Source: Phytophthora sp. 'mugwort'
Lineage: Eukaryota; Oomycota; Peronosporomycetes; Peronosporales; Peronosporaceae
NCBI GenBank assembly: GCA_033558025.1
Contig: JAUCEF010000013.1
Span: forward strand, 2,659,001-2,723,000
Direction of reading: 5' to 3'
Length of the DNA: 64,000 nucleotides
The notes under the pieces are model-generated. The model saw only the letters and a program-made list of their open reading frames with translations. It had not been told where the DNA came from and ran no database searches. This document shows, piece by piece, positions 19,597 to 31,249 of the stretch (position 1 is the stretch's first letter; each line of letters begins with the position of its first letter). The position numbers and the translations under genes were made by a program.

Positions 19597-20340
19597 GTCA
19601 CAGACCTCGCGTCGAAATAAACATCAACGCAGATGCCGTGATAATATTTTACCAAGAAACCACGACAGTGGAACAACTGCGCACTACGCTGGTCTGTGGG
19701 AAGTGCAGCAGTTGGCGTGCATCAGTCCAGCATTAACGTTATCGATGCTGGATCTTAATAGAGCGACAACATGAGTAAGAAAAAGCTCCGTGGACAGATC
19801 GACCCAATGCTGACCTTGTTTCTTGTGATACTACTTGGTAGTGGAGTATTTGTACCAGAAGACAGCGCTGACGACGGAAAAGCACACACTTGACATTCGG
19901 CAACTGTATAACTGTATGCCGCATCATCCAGGTCAACATAATCTCGCATCAATGGTCGATGCAGCGGAGTTTGGAGAGCGCTGCCGCAGGGTTCCCCCTT
20001 GTGAACCAAGTACTATTATTGCTACGGTAGTAGTAGTTGTTTTTTTTAAGCCTAAAAAAAGCGCTCAAATGTCGTGATGATCAAATCAGTTATTTTCCTC
20101 TCGCTGTATTTTCATGTGTTTAGTTTCATGCAGCATATAGCGCAGGACGCTGATAGCCAACCACAACTGCAAAATATACTAAACTACGCTGCCACATTTC
20201 CAGCACTGTTGTGCCTGCTGAGTATATTAAACTTACGGCAAGCTGAAAAGCATTAAACTAGTGTCAAGAAAGCACACCGTAGTATCCGGTGTGAAATTTA
20301 TACCGTGTTCACGTATACAACCTACGGTAGATGCACTGAA
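19597..20340. other. Convergent intergenic region, nothing recognised
   Basis: This lies between the 3' ends of NTH1 (plus) and the phosphatase (minus). Short frames exist on both strands but none shows a family motif or splice logic. It contains T and A runs near 20040-20060. Confidence 0.5.
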
Positions 20341-21245
<905 letters not shown>

Positions 21246-21357
21246 TGCTCGCACGTGTTCAAATTATCTACTCTCTCTGATTGGATGAAAATATACATCC
21301 AATCAGAACGTCTACTTCCTCTACAAGAACGCCACTCAATAATCTCGCAGCCTATAT
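21246..21357. promoter_or_regulatory. Short divergent promoter between the phosphatase and the CENP-B/methyltransferase-like gene
   Basis: There are 112 bases between divergent ATGs. They contain CTCTGATTGGATG and its near inverse CATCCAATCAGA (about 21276-21308), that is, CCAAT/ATTGG boxes facing each other, plausible binding sites for a CCAAT-binding factor serving both genes. Confidence 0.5.
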
Positions 21358-23550
21358 ATGGCGGACACCGCACTAGACCCGACTACGGACAGCAAGGACG
21401 ACGGTCCCTCAGCCCCCAGCGGCCGTGCCGACGTACCGGCCCCTCCCCAACCTGGTACGAAGCGAAAAAAGTTGGCGCGCACAGCGCTGACACTGCGTGA
21501 AAAAGCTATCGTCAAGAGCTTTTGCGAGCAGAAGGTGACGGACTGCAAGGCTCGAGGGGAGCTGGTTCCGTCCCAGGAGTTCCTGCGGCGCGAGGTTGCT
21601 ACACACTTTGGCTGGTCATGTGGCCGTTCAACGCTGTCCAAGATCATCTCCATGGACTGGAAGTTGTTGCGAGGCAGTCATGAAGGGGGCGAAGCGCCGC
21701 GAAACCCCAACATGAAGCGACGTCGACGTCCATTGTTTCCGGCGTTCGAGGCCGATCTGGCCAAGTTTATCCTCACCTTTCTGGACGGGGAGAATGGCAG
21801 CAGCTCAGGGTTTAATGGAGAGACGCAGTCAGAGGTTAATACGGCATCTACGACTGCGGCCAATGGCTCACAGCCGAGTGAAGATGGTGGATACCAAAGA
21901 CGTCCGTTGACGGAGGCGCTCATTCTTGAAGAAGCACAACGACTAAAGCGAGTGCACAGCGTATCGGACGATATGCTTGTCCTCTCAGTCGGATGGTTGG
22001 CACGCTTCAAACATCGACATTGCATTCGACTACGCAAATCTGCGGGAGTGTCGAGTAAGTCTGCAATGCCGCAACATCAGCAAGTTACGGTTATGGCAGA
22101 TGGGAGTACTGAATCGGGGTTGATGGGTGGATGGAGTACGGGTCTTATTCCTCCTAACTGCGCGCAAACGCAGCTTGCAAGTGAGCAAACGATATCCAAC
22201 CAACCGATGACCAACAGCCCCGGCAATCAAGATGATATTTTGCCGTCGTCCAGTCAGCAGGATGATAAGTTGGAACTAACTAGCAGCTTGGAGCGTGTGG
22301 CCTCAACGCGAGGGGCACTGTGCTTTGCTCAAGGACAACCAGCTAAACGCTCGGTGACTACAGCAGCTTTACTAGAGATGATTCCTGAAAGCATTCGTGA
22401 ACTCGCCTGTTCATGTGAAGGGTCAGCCGTTGACGATGATTTTATACGTGATACTTCCGGGCTACGGGTCGCTGTCGTCGGATTTGGCAGCGTTGTTGAG
22501 GCTTTCTTGCTTGCCACATCCGTTGGTGCGAGCGGATTTGTGATGTGTGTGGAAGCGTGCCCTTTGAATGTATACCTAGCAGAACAAGCTGCAGAAAGTT
22601 TTTGTCTTCGCACGCTAGGGCTACCTGCAGTGAATATGAAATTCATTGTGGCAGAATCCAGCGGCATTGCGCAGTCTTCGTCGTCTGCAGAAGGCGAGTT
22701 AAAGAATCTACAGGGGCAAGCTGATCTTGTTATATGCACTTGCTCGATCCAATCGTTAGCGTTTCGTGCCAGCAAAAAGGCCATACTGAATTTGGCGTTT
22801 GGCCTTTTGAAGGTTGGCGGGGAGCTGCGTGCTACGGATTTGGTCTGCTCTCGGCGGTTGTCTTTATCTGAATATGAAGAAGCGCGTTTAGCAGCTGCAG
22901 CAAGTGATGGGAGTAAATGTGCAGAAATGCCTCGTGAGAATTCAAAGCAATTGCAACAGAAGTTACTACTCCGTGCGCCATACGCAGGCGATCTACAACG
23001 ACTATTTCGATCGCTTAGTGGTGATGTCGAAGTGCGGACTGAAAACTGCAGCGAAGCAGAAGCAGCAGCAATTGACGTCGCTGTAGCTTCTCTACTTCCT
23101 TCCCTCGCTACTTCCAGCGATGTCAGGTTTCGTCGAATCACTTTTCACGCTTTCCGACTTCAAGACGTCGAGGATCCGGCTGAGGATTACGGACAGACAG
23201 CAATTTTTAATGGCCGCGATATTGAGGGCAAGACTGCCGTGGGTGCAGACATAGCATACCGACTTGATGATGAGTGGAATTTCCGGAGGGGTGTGTGCAC
23301 GCCAATTGACGGCAATACTGCACAGATTTTGCAGTCAAGCTGGATGCAGCGATATTTTACGGTGAACGGGGATCGGTCCAGTCACCTTGGTCCCTTCATT
23401 GCGCGAGCGCGTTCTTCCTCAGCCGCAGTGCCATCAACACCAAGGAGTACACTCGATTCAAGTGAGATGGGCAAGGTTACGTCCGCGGACGAGCCTTCAC
23501 TTACAATGTCTTCACCTACGCCAGAACCCATCGAAGTCGTGAATATTTAG
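21358..23550 (+). CDS. CENP-B/pogo-type DNA-binding region fused to an arsenite-methyltransferase-like region
   Basis: Intact single-exon frame of 730 codons. Residues about 44-100 (LTLREKAIVKSF, then GRSTLSKIIS) resemble the first pogo/Psq HTH. Residues about 127-225 (FPAFEADLAKFIL, VGWLARFKHRHCIRL) match the CENP-B-type second HTH. Residues about 336-680 resemble arsenite methyltransferase (AS3MT/ArsM): a Rossmann motif-I-like VAVVGFGSV, LLKVGGELRATDL, and a C-terminal block with EDYGQTAIFNGR, AYRLDDEWNF, GNTAQIL and GDRSSHLGPF, which follows the AS3MT C-terminal domain. Some arsenic-binding cysteines of AS3MT seem missing (the AS3MT ECLGG-like site and the Cys before RF), and motif I is altered. 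It is therefore more likely a regulator or diverged enzyme than a working arsenic methylase. A domesticated transposon DNA-binding region is inferred. Confidence 0.75.
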   Translation: MADTALDPTTDSKDDGPSAPSGRADVPAPPQPGTKRKKLARTALTLREKAIVKSFCEQKVTDCKARGELVPSQEFLRREVATHFGWSCGRSTLSKIISMDWKLLRGSHEGGEAPRNPNMKRRRRPLFPAFEADLAKFILTFLDGENGSSSGFNGETQSEVNTASTTAANGSQPSEDGGYQRRPLTEALILEEAQRLKRVHSVSDDMLVLSVGWLARFKHRHCIRLRKSAGVSSKSAMPQHQQVTVMADGSTESGLMGGWSTGLIPPNCAQTQLASEQTISNQPMTNSPGNQDDILPSSSQQDDKLELTSSLERVASTRGALCFAQGQPAKRSVTTAALLEMIPESIRELACSCEGSAVDDDFIRDTSGLRVAVVGFGSVVEAFLLATSVGASGFVMCVEACPLNVYLAEQAAESFCLRTLGLPAVNMKFIVAESSGIAQSSSSAEGELKNLQGQADLVICTCSIQSLAFRASKKAILNLAFGLLKVGGELRATDLVCSRRLSLSEYEEARLAAAASDGSKCAEMPRENSKQLQQKLLLRAPYAGDLQRLFRSLSGDVEVRTENCSEAEAAAIDVAVASLLPSLATSSDVRFRRITFHAFRLQDVEDPAEDYGQTAIFNGRDIEGKTAVGADIAYRLDDEWNFRRGVCTPIDGNTAQILQSSWMQRYFTVNGDRSSHLGPFIARARSSSAAVPSTPRSTLDSSEMGKVTSADEPSLTMSSPTPEPIEVVNI

Positions 23551-23819
23551 ATCGAGCCATAGTTGTTAAATATGGCACCGCGACCAAGAAGAGACACAGT
23601 GGGCACGTACGTTCGCACACGAGTGCTAGTGGGCAGCCCACCGCGGCGGCAACCGGTTTGACTTACAAGCTGCTTGATGTTTCCACGACACGTCAGCTCA
23701 TTTTTTCAAATACATGTTAATACAGCTTGTGGATCACGAAGCTACATCCTTTTTCGGTGAGCAGCATGAAGCTAATGAATTTGTCAGCTCAATCATGACT
23801 CGTGTAGCGTTAGCATTAA

Positions 23820-26800
23820 CCCCTTAGTTCCCTAATGTTGTACCGTAAAACATAAGAGGTGTACAGTCTATTATAATTCATTTTTTTGTCCCGTCTCTGT
23901 TATGTAGGAGTCCAACACAAGGACTATTTATACTTGACATTTGTATGAACCGACTGTCTATGTCGAGGTATATAAAAACAAGGATAAAGTATTGAGTGTA
24001 AATCGGCCGCATGCACAGGCTTAGGTGTCTGTCGACGGGACATCACTGAACGAGGTAAAAACGAGTCATCGCACCCACCAACGAGACTGGCCGGCAGCCA
24101 CCCAAGACCTCATTCTTGAAAACGACAACGGGGAGAAAGATGGTGACGCCGACACCGAAGACTCCGCGCAACAGCTCACCGAGGAAGAACGACTGCTCTG
24201 CCGCGAGGCTATGCTGAGCGACCGCCATGAGCACCGGTTTTGGCGGGCGCAGCAGAAGTGCGGCAATGAAAGAGCGGGCAAGAAGAAGAAGAAGACATCT
24301 CGGAAGACCGTGCGAAGCCTACTACACCGGTGATAGAGACGGTAGAGTCCAAGAGGGCTGAGCCGCCCAAGCTGACAGCTTCGCGCATGCACTCGGCAGA
24401 AGCAAAGGACGAGGCGGCGCAAGACGATGGCAGCGCCATGGAGACCGCATACGAAAATGAGAGGGCAAGGGTGGCGGCGCCTGGTGTTACGACCTCGCTA
24501 CCAAAATCTACTGAAGTAACACCGGTGGCAGCAGCGCCTGCTGAAGTGGAGGAAGTGATAGCTGGTATCGTGAAGTATGGCCGTCACTGGCGTGGCACGC
24601 CTGTACGAGGACCCGCCGCGAATACAAGGCCGCAGCTAAGTTGATGGCTGCGAGTCTGTGTACGTAAGCAACGGAAGACGAACACCAATCCCGAAAGCGG
24701 CGCCGACGTGTCCTTCGCGGCTCTAGTGGAGATGCGAAGGAGAGTGAACCGGAAGACGACGAAGTAACGTATCGCCACCCCAAGTCCCGCTTGCCTGCGT
24801 TGTGGATGGAGACGCAAACTCGGTGCCTGCTGGGGACGGGAAGTGTACGAGTCTCAACTCTGAATAGGATCCTTTCCTGCGAGAGGAGTGCGAAGACGAT
24901 GAGGACGATGATGATGACGACGACGCCTGGGTGAAGGACTGGGACATTGGTCACCTAACGGATGAAGACTCGGACAAAGACGCGGTGGACCTTCCGGAGT
25001 CGGTGCGCTTGTCTGCTTCGAGGAACAAGGATATCATGTCGATGATGAAAACGTACGGCCGAGGGTATGGTACGTTGTATTGACTATGTCCAATTTAAGC
25101 GAACGAATATCCGATCTTGCTCCAACATAAGGTCAACATAACTGACTTGTGTGTGCGTGTGGGATATATTCATTGTAAATACGACAAAGTTGGGACTAGA
25201 TCCCACATATGCTGAGCTGTATGATGACCCTTACGGCCCAAGCAACAGCGTGATATCGGTGACAGATGACCCGTTGGCACTTCTCTTTACTTCATGCCGC
25301 CAAAATTATGGAGCCAGATTGCGGAGGAACGTAACCGCTACCACACGCAGTCGATCCCGCTTCGGGCAATGGTGATTCGCTCTCAGCAGCGACGGAACGG
25401 AGTGGAGCTTGAAGATATCGGCGATATATGCCACTATCTTGCTGCTGAGCCCGACATCATGCCGCAGGAGGTGCTAGAGTTGTTGCGCTGCTAATTGTGC
25501 GCATGCTGCTGCCTATTCGCAAGGGCGTTGCAGCGCATTGGTCAACAAAGCAAGTGGGTGCGCTTCTAACAAACCGCTTCTACCTGGTCATGCCGAAGAA
25601 TCGGTTCTTTCACATCATGGGCTATCTGCATTTCTCCAACAATATGTTACCGCAAGCGGCCGTCGGTCGCGCGTGGAAGGTCTGATTGGTGGCTGCATGC
25701 TCCAGCGTACGTTTGCCCGCGGATATCTCGCACCTCCAGTGATTAGCTTCGACGAAGCTACCCTGCCTTCTCGCTCGTGCTACAACCTGCACGGCAGTTC
25801 AGCAAGGCAAGCCCCACAAGGGGGACACCAAGGTGTTCGAAGCGGCCTGCACCAAGACTGCGTAGTGCTTGAGGTGAGTGCATCCAGCTTGCTGTAGTTT
25901 TGTTTTGGATCAAGTTCTTATGTTGGCTCCGCTCAACATATACAGCGCCGGATCGATCGTCTGTACAACATAACACTAACATAACTGTGTTTGGTTGCTT
26001 GCTGTCTCTGTAGGATTGAATTTTACGGTGAGGCCAAGGCGCACGTGAGGACGCCGGTACCAAAAGACAACAATATGGGTGAGGTAGCTGTTCTACGCAA
26101 CATGAACGCGCTGTATCCACCGTCGCCTACGTCTTCGTGGCGTTGGGTGGTGACAGACCGCTTCTATACCCCCATAAAACTCGCGCTGAAGCTTCTACAT
26201 CGACGTCTCTATATCAAAGGGACGATAAGTACGGATCGCTCAGGCTACGCGAAGACGGTGAACAAGAACAAGAAGATCATGATGCAGCCAAAGGGGACGA
26301 TAAAACTTGCAGACAACAGGCGCTTCCCCTAGATTACTGCTGCGATGTAGATGGATCGTAACCCCGTCCATATTTTATCAAGCGGGTCCACCCGCCAGAC
26401 AGGCACAGTCAGTACGTATATCATGGGCGGCCATAGGTAACTATTGATGGCACGTGTGGGGCCTGCCGTGCGTATTGTAGTTCACCGAAACGATGGGGAG
26501 TTGCAAGCTATCCCTACACCGGAGTTGGTCCGTGACTATCACCGTTGGTCGGGGAGTGTCGACGTCCAGGACCAACATCGAAAGCAAAGATACAAGTGTC
26601 CAGCTCTGCTACAAGACTCGAAAGTACTACAAGACGCTGTTTTAAATCTACTAGACGGCGCTAGTGAACGCATTCGTAGTGTTCCGTTCATCACCGAAAG
26701 GTGAACAACGAGCACTTTGCTTTCTTCGAGACGCTAATGGACCAGCTGCTCGCAATTGATTTTCTGGAAGCCTACGTACTGCTATTGAGGTACGTACAAT

Positions 26801-27809
26801 GTTGACCGAGCCCCAACAAAAGTGATCCCGTGATTTTTGCTTATATTGTTTATGTTGTATGTAGAGAGCAACTAGTGCCCAGGAGAGGACAGCAGCCTCA
26901 CCAGTACACTGGGAATGCGAGCAAGAGCCAATGGCTACGGATCCGCCACGCTACGACGATGGCCATCGCCTCGAGGAAAATCCAGACACAGTCGATGACG
27001 AGCGAGACTCAAGCGCCGCCAGCGCTCCTGCGGGGTCTGCGCGGTTTACAAGTGCAGCCACGAAAATTCTCAAAGTATCTTCCCCGAGTGCTCCACAGGC
27101 AATCGACGATAAATAAGTTGGTGTCTCAGCGCTGGTGAGGGCGTACAAACATTCTGTGCGCAGCAATTATCTCTGCAACGTAGTGCGCGAGGGAAGAAGA
27201 AGACCTGCTTTCAGATCTGGTACGATGAGCGGAGCAACGGGAACGCCATCCCTCGTAGCATGCAGGATCACAAGATCCGCAACCGCCCACCACTATCTCG
27301 CCCGGGAGAGAAGCGTCAGCGCCAAGCTATGGAGGGTGCGGCGGATGACAGCGAAGCGGCGGTGGGGAAATGTCGGATCCCGCGCGTGATAGCGAGGAGG
27401 GCGATGACGGACTTGCTGATGATGAAGCGTACGAAGATTCCGTGCGGCGAAGGATGCAATCATTTGAAACCCCTTATAGCGCTACATGGAATCAATTGAA
27501 ACTACTTCTTGCTGTCTTGGCATTGGGTCGTTCATCGTGCTGATAGTGTGCAACATTTCAGAAATAGGACTAACCGATAAACAGGACAGTTCGTATGTTG
27601 GCTTTACCGTCATATGTGGTGCGGGCATACCAAAGACAACCAACACAGAGTATGTTATGTTGGATCCATCAAGTTTTTATCCCTAACAAACCCTGCACTA
27701 TCCCGGTAACAAAGTGGTTGCTAAAATCCAAGCCATACAATTTTCTAGATATTATTACATGGGACAGAGTCAAAATATACACCTCGTAACTAAACCGGGA
27801 ACTAAGGGG
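23820..27809 (+). mobile_element. piggyBac-like transposon with TTAA target duplications
   Basis: The termini are perfect 13-base inverted repeats, CCCCTTAGTTCCC at 23820 and GGGAACTAAGGGG ending at 27809. Each is flanked by TTAA (23816-23819 and 27810-27813), the signature of piggyBac insertion. The 3,990-base interior encodes a decayed PGBD/DDE_Tnp_1_7 transposase on the plus strand. Confidence 0.9.
24025..27300 (+). pseudogene. Decayed piggyBac-type transposase
   Basis: The 5' part is low-complexity and acidic (for example a GAT/GAC-rich run near 24890-24930). Recognisable family blocks follow in shifting frames: VMPKNRFFHIMGYLHFSNN (about 25590), PPVISFDEATLPSRS (about 25735, first catalytic Asp region), WRWVVTDRFYTPIKLALKLL (about 26140, second Asp region) and YIKGTISTDRSGYA. 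Near the C-terminus there is FAFFETLMDQLLAIDF and a Cys-containing segment around 27170-27230. Many frameshifts and stops break it, and some gaps could be introns. It is not active. Confidence 0.75.
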
Positions 27810-27813
27810 TTAA

Positions 27814-28250
27814 TGATTCGTACTGAACCTTTCAGAAATAATACCCGCGTGCAGTGATGCTGATTTGCTGTTTTCGAGGGTGTTTGCAAGCAAACCCTTC
27901 ACATACTAGAAACCCGGCCGCGGCATGGCTGCGATGGCGGAGGCAATGATGGCCGGCTGCCCCAACGTCGTTATCTCGGAGCTGCTCAAGACCCAGCACG
28001 AACAGCACGTCGCGCTCGCGTCCCCCATCATGGAAATGCAGCGCAAACAGAGTGCGCTGCTCGGCTCCTCGTCCAGCCCATCACGAAGACATAAGAAGCG
28101 ATCGCTAGAATTCCCATAATCTACCAATAAACTCAATTGATCGATTTTTATTTCAATTATGTTGCGTATTAATTGGATTCAAACAAACATCTTTTGATGA
28201 TCTGTCGCTTCTTGTTTCCGCGCGCATTATTTTCTGCAGTCTCAGCTGTT
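27814..28250. other. Short unassigned stretch between two transposons
   Basis: One 64-codon plus-strand frame (27925-28119) has a Met/Ala-rich start and a basic end, but no motif or conserved architecture is visible. It is probably the tail of another element. Confidence 0.35.
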
Positions 28251-28299
28251 ATAAAATTCGGCGCTCACTCGCCTACTTGCACACGAGGTCAGGGTTCTC

Positions 28300-29150
28300 T
28301 CCCTCCACGACGGCATCCCCCATCATCACGGAAATTCGCCATCATATTGTGCAGCTCCATACATCCATTGATGATGTTGCCAACATTGGCGTCGGAATTC
28401 GGTCAACTTTACGCAAAAGCAACCACCACCCATTTTTTCAGATTCCCATCCGAGCGTTCAACAACAGTTATCGTCCAAATATGAGCGTAGTTCTAGAACT
28501 CGTTTTGGGACACTCAAGCGCTTCACCTTCGCGGAACTGCGTCATCAAATAATTCCAAAACTTGTATCCCAAGTCAACAACGGGATGAATCGCATTGAGT
28601 TACTGTCTACCCAGCCTGCGCATCGACCGCTGGGTAGTTCTTCCGGCAGTATCGGTCTTCGGGTGTCGGTCGGTCGCCAATCTCGATGAGGGTGCCGTCA
28701 ATGGTGCCGATCACGTCTGGGAATCCGCACTGGCGCTCGAATCCATGAGCGATTTACTCCAAAACTGTCCTCATCCAGAGCACAGTCGAGGCTTGTCTTC
28801 TCAATTCTTCTCAGAACGGGAAGAATCGTTCATGGTGATCACGCCACAAGTCTTGATGCCACCGAACGTGGCGAAGGCGGATTCAATCGTGCGTCCGCAC
28901 GCAAGATAATGCATACAGAGGGCAATTGTTTTAAGCGTGAGCTTGGGCGGGCGCCTGGTTAGAGCAAATAGAGGGTCATGAACGCCGCCCATTGGGTCTA
29001 GACCTCTTGAACGATTGCAGAAACGACTCAAAGGAAAAGCGCAGCATGCGCTTGAACCAGCCGTCCACCTCGAGCTTAACTGAGTTCTCGAACTCGCTGT
29101 TGGGATGGTTTCCAGTGGTCCCGGTACTCGCGCCCATCGCCAACTGCGTT
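28300..29150 (-). pseudogene. PIF/Harbinger-like transposase remnant
   Basis: On the minus strand CMHYLACGRTIESAFATFGG is followed, in another frame, by FPDVIGTIDGTLIEIGDRP and DRYCRKNYPAVDAQAG. The IGTIDGT block with the first catalytic Asp and the downstream YCRK-YP motif are characteristic of DDE_Tnp_4/Harbinger transposases. Stops and frameshifts interrupt the rest. Confidence 0.65.
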
Positions 29151-29339
29151 TCAGGTAGTGACGGCTGTGATGACGGTCGTCAGGGTGAGTACGATGGCGA
29201 TCTAGGTGTCCACGTTCGCGCGAAAAGTGCGGTGGCGTGGAAACGATCCAATATAATACAGCAGGAAACAATTGGTGAGAACCGGTTTGAGTTTGAGAAA
29301 ATGGCCAAGCGAGGTGTTCTCACATTAGAATATATTTAA

Positions 29340-31249
29340 GGGATTGGGTAAAAAAAGCCAATGAGCTCCATCGTTTTGAAAATGGGAAGCATTTTTTTAT
29401 TTTGGACCAGGCCCGAAAGATTCCTAACGGTCCAGAAGATATAATGTCCAGGCTGTCTGAGTGACTCCGATCGCTTAAGCAGTTCTCATCTTCGCTTACC
29501 CAAGAGCATCACAGCAGTCAGCTTACTGCTAGGTTAGAAGATTTTAGCCGATAGACGCACATACAAATTATTTTTTGTTCATATACAAAATTTTGTCTTT
29601 TAGACTATCTCAAGCAAGAATTTTTTTTATTAATAAGTTTGAGTTTTAATATATACTGCAATACGGTACGCGATGCTGCGCATCGCATGCGAACGTTCAA
29701 CCCACTTTGAAAACCAGATTAATGGGTGACCTCGTGCAGTAAAAAAATTGTATTAATATATGTAAATAATTCATGGCTAACTTAGTTATAGTGGGCACTC
29801 ATGACAGGTACAGGGTACCGCCACCAAATCGATGTACATTTGTACTATGTACTATAGCACATATTATAGCTATTATGAGACATAATTATACTCAACTTCA
29901 CCAATCTTCATGTATGAACGTTGACATTTGCTGAAACAGCTCGATTGAATGGCGTCGGCTCCACACCCAACTATAGAGCTGGTAATGTCACCAATTTATT
30001 GCTTGATCGTAATGAACAGACGGATGCTAAATTGCGAAAGGAGAATTGATTGGCTGACCGTGCAAGCGACGATATAGTCGGTAGTACCACCAGTGGACGT
30101 ACTTCTAATATGTACAATAGGGTAAATTAAAGAGCACATGGAACACCACAACCACCGTCGTTTGATATTGCAAGCATGTCGTCGGAGCTCATTTGCTTTG
30201 TTCGAGGTAATGGAACAGTGCCGCTCTGATCAAAGCAACTGGGCAACCCAACGTACGAGCCGAAGAAAAATGTGTGCGAATTGCACGACATGAACTCGTC
30301 TCTCCCTCACGACGATAGCGATATTGTCCGAGAGGAATCCGCTCGGCGAGGTTTATGACACTGAATCTGTCTCGTCGGCTATACACGCCAGCAATGAGAA
30401 CATTAAGAAATGTAAGCAGCCGAGCACGAAAACCCTCTCGCGAAGATCACGACAGCCGACAAGATTGCTGCATCCCTTCAAGCTAACAGAACACCCCGAG
30501 TGGAAGAGGAGGTGCTAATTTCCAGGCTTCGCATGCTTCAGGATTGGCAGTGTAAAAAAACGTAAAAAACAACAACAACAACGCAACGAGCAAGAAGGAG
30601 CGTGGACCCAGACGGAGTTGATTGCATCCATATGGATTTGGCCTTGCGTATCTGCATGGCCGTTGAGGGATGTCCAAGCGGATCTTTCGATCCTGCTATG
30701 CCACCGTTTTGGGTGCGCCTCAAATATATTTAGTCCCTTGCAGCCAGATAAATGTCTTGGGAGGATCGAATCGACTGTAGATTGGCAAAAAGTATCACCT
30801 TCGGGACTCGATCACACAAGCCAAATGAATCGCGCTCTTACCTATTTACCCGTATTCTTGGAGGTGGGGACCTGTCTAAACGTGCTCATTTCGCTATGTG
30901 CCGTTTTCTCGGTTCTAGTCACTCGTTTCTTACATCAGCGATCGCTCCACTGTCAGCTACAGGAGCGCGCTAAACGCCTTCACCTCCCATATGTTTGTGA
31001 TGATCGAGTGATGGAAAGTAAGTCCGTGACATTGGTAATGGTCTTGCCCGAAAAGCATGCGACCTCCTTGTCGTCAATCGCTCTCTTCGTGGCGTAGAAG
31101 ATGTTGCTGCGGCCCAGCTCGGAGACGTTGTCGAGGCCACGGTCGCCGGTAGCATATGTGAAGTAGCACTCTTTTTTGGCCTCCGCAATGTTTTGCCTCA
31201 TTGTTCAAATGCGATCTCCAACAGTTCTCTTGGTTAACTCACAACTATA
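29340..31249. other. AT-rich gene-poor stretch
   Basis: No gene is recognised. The sequence is AT-rich from 29560 to 30010. A minus-strand frame at 30980-31201 (EAKKECYFTYATGDRGLDNV, then RAIDDKEVACFSGKTITNV) has a protein-like composition but matches nothing I know and has no clear context. Confidence 0.45.

Noticed and set aside
21358..23550. A working arsenite methyltransferase
   Set aside because: Only the C-terminal block is strongly AS3MT-like. Several arsenic-binding Cys positions and the glycine-rich SAM motif are changed, so enzyme function is not claimed.
24025..24333. Separate host gene with an acidic, lysine-tailed product
   Set aside because: It lies inside the TTAA-bounded piggyBac element and fits the low-complexity N-terminal part of its transposase.
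24508..24954. Minus-strand frame with a hydrophobic Val/Ile-rich N-terminus that looks like a secretion signal (possible effector)
   Set aside because: It is antisense to the GAT/GAC-rich acidic run of the piggyBac ORF, which creates hydrophobic codons on the other strand. No RxLR or effector motif follows.
27925..28119. Small Met/Ala-rich protein gene
   Set aside because: No motif, no splice context, and it is surrounded by transposon remnants.
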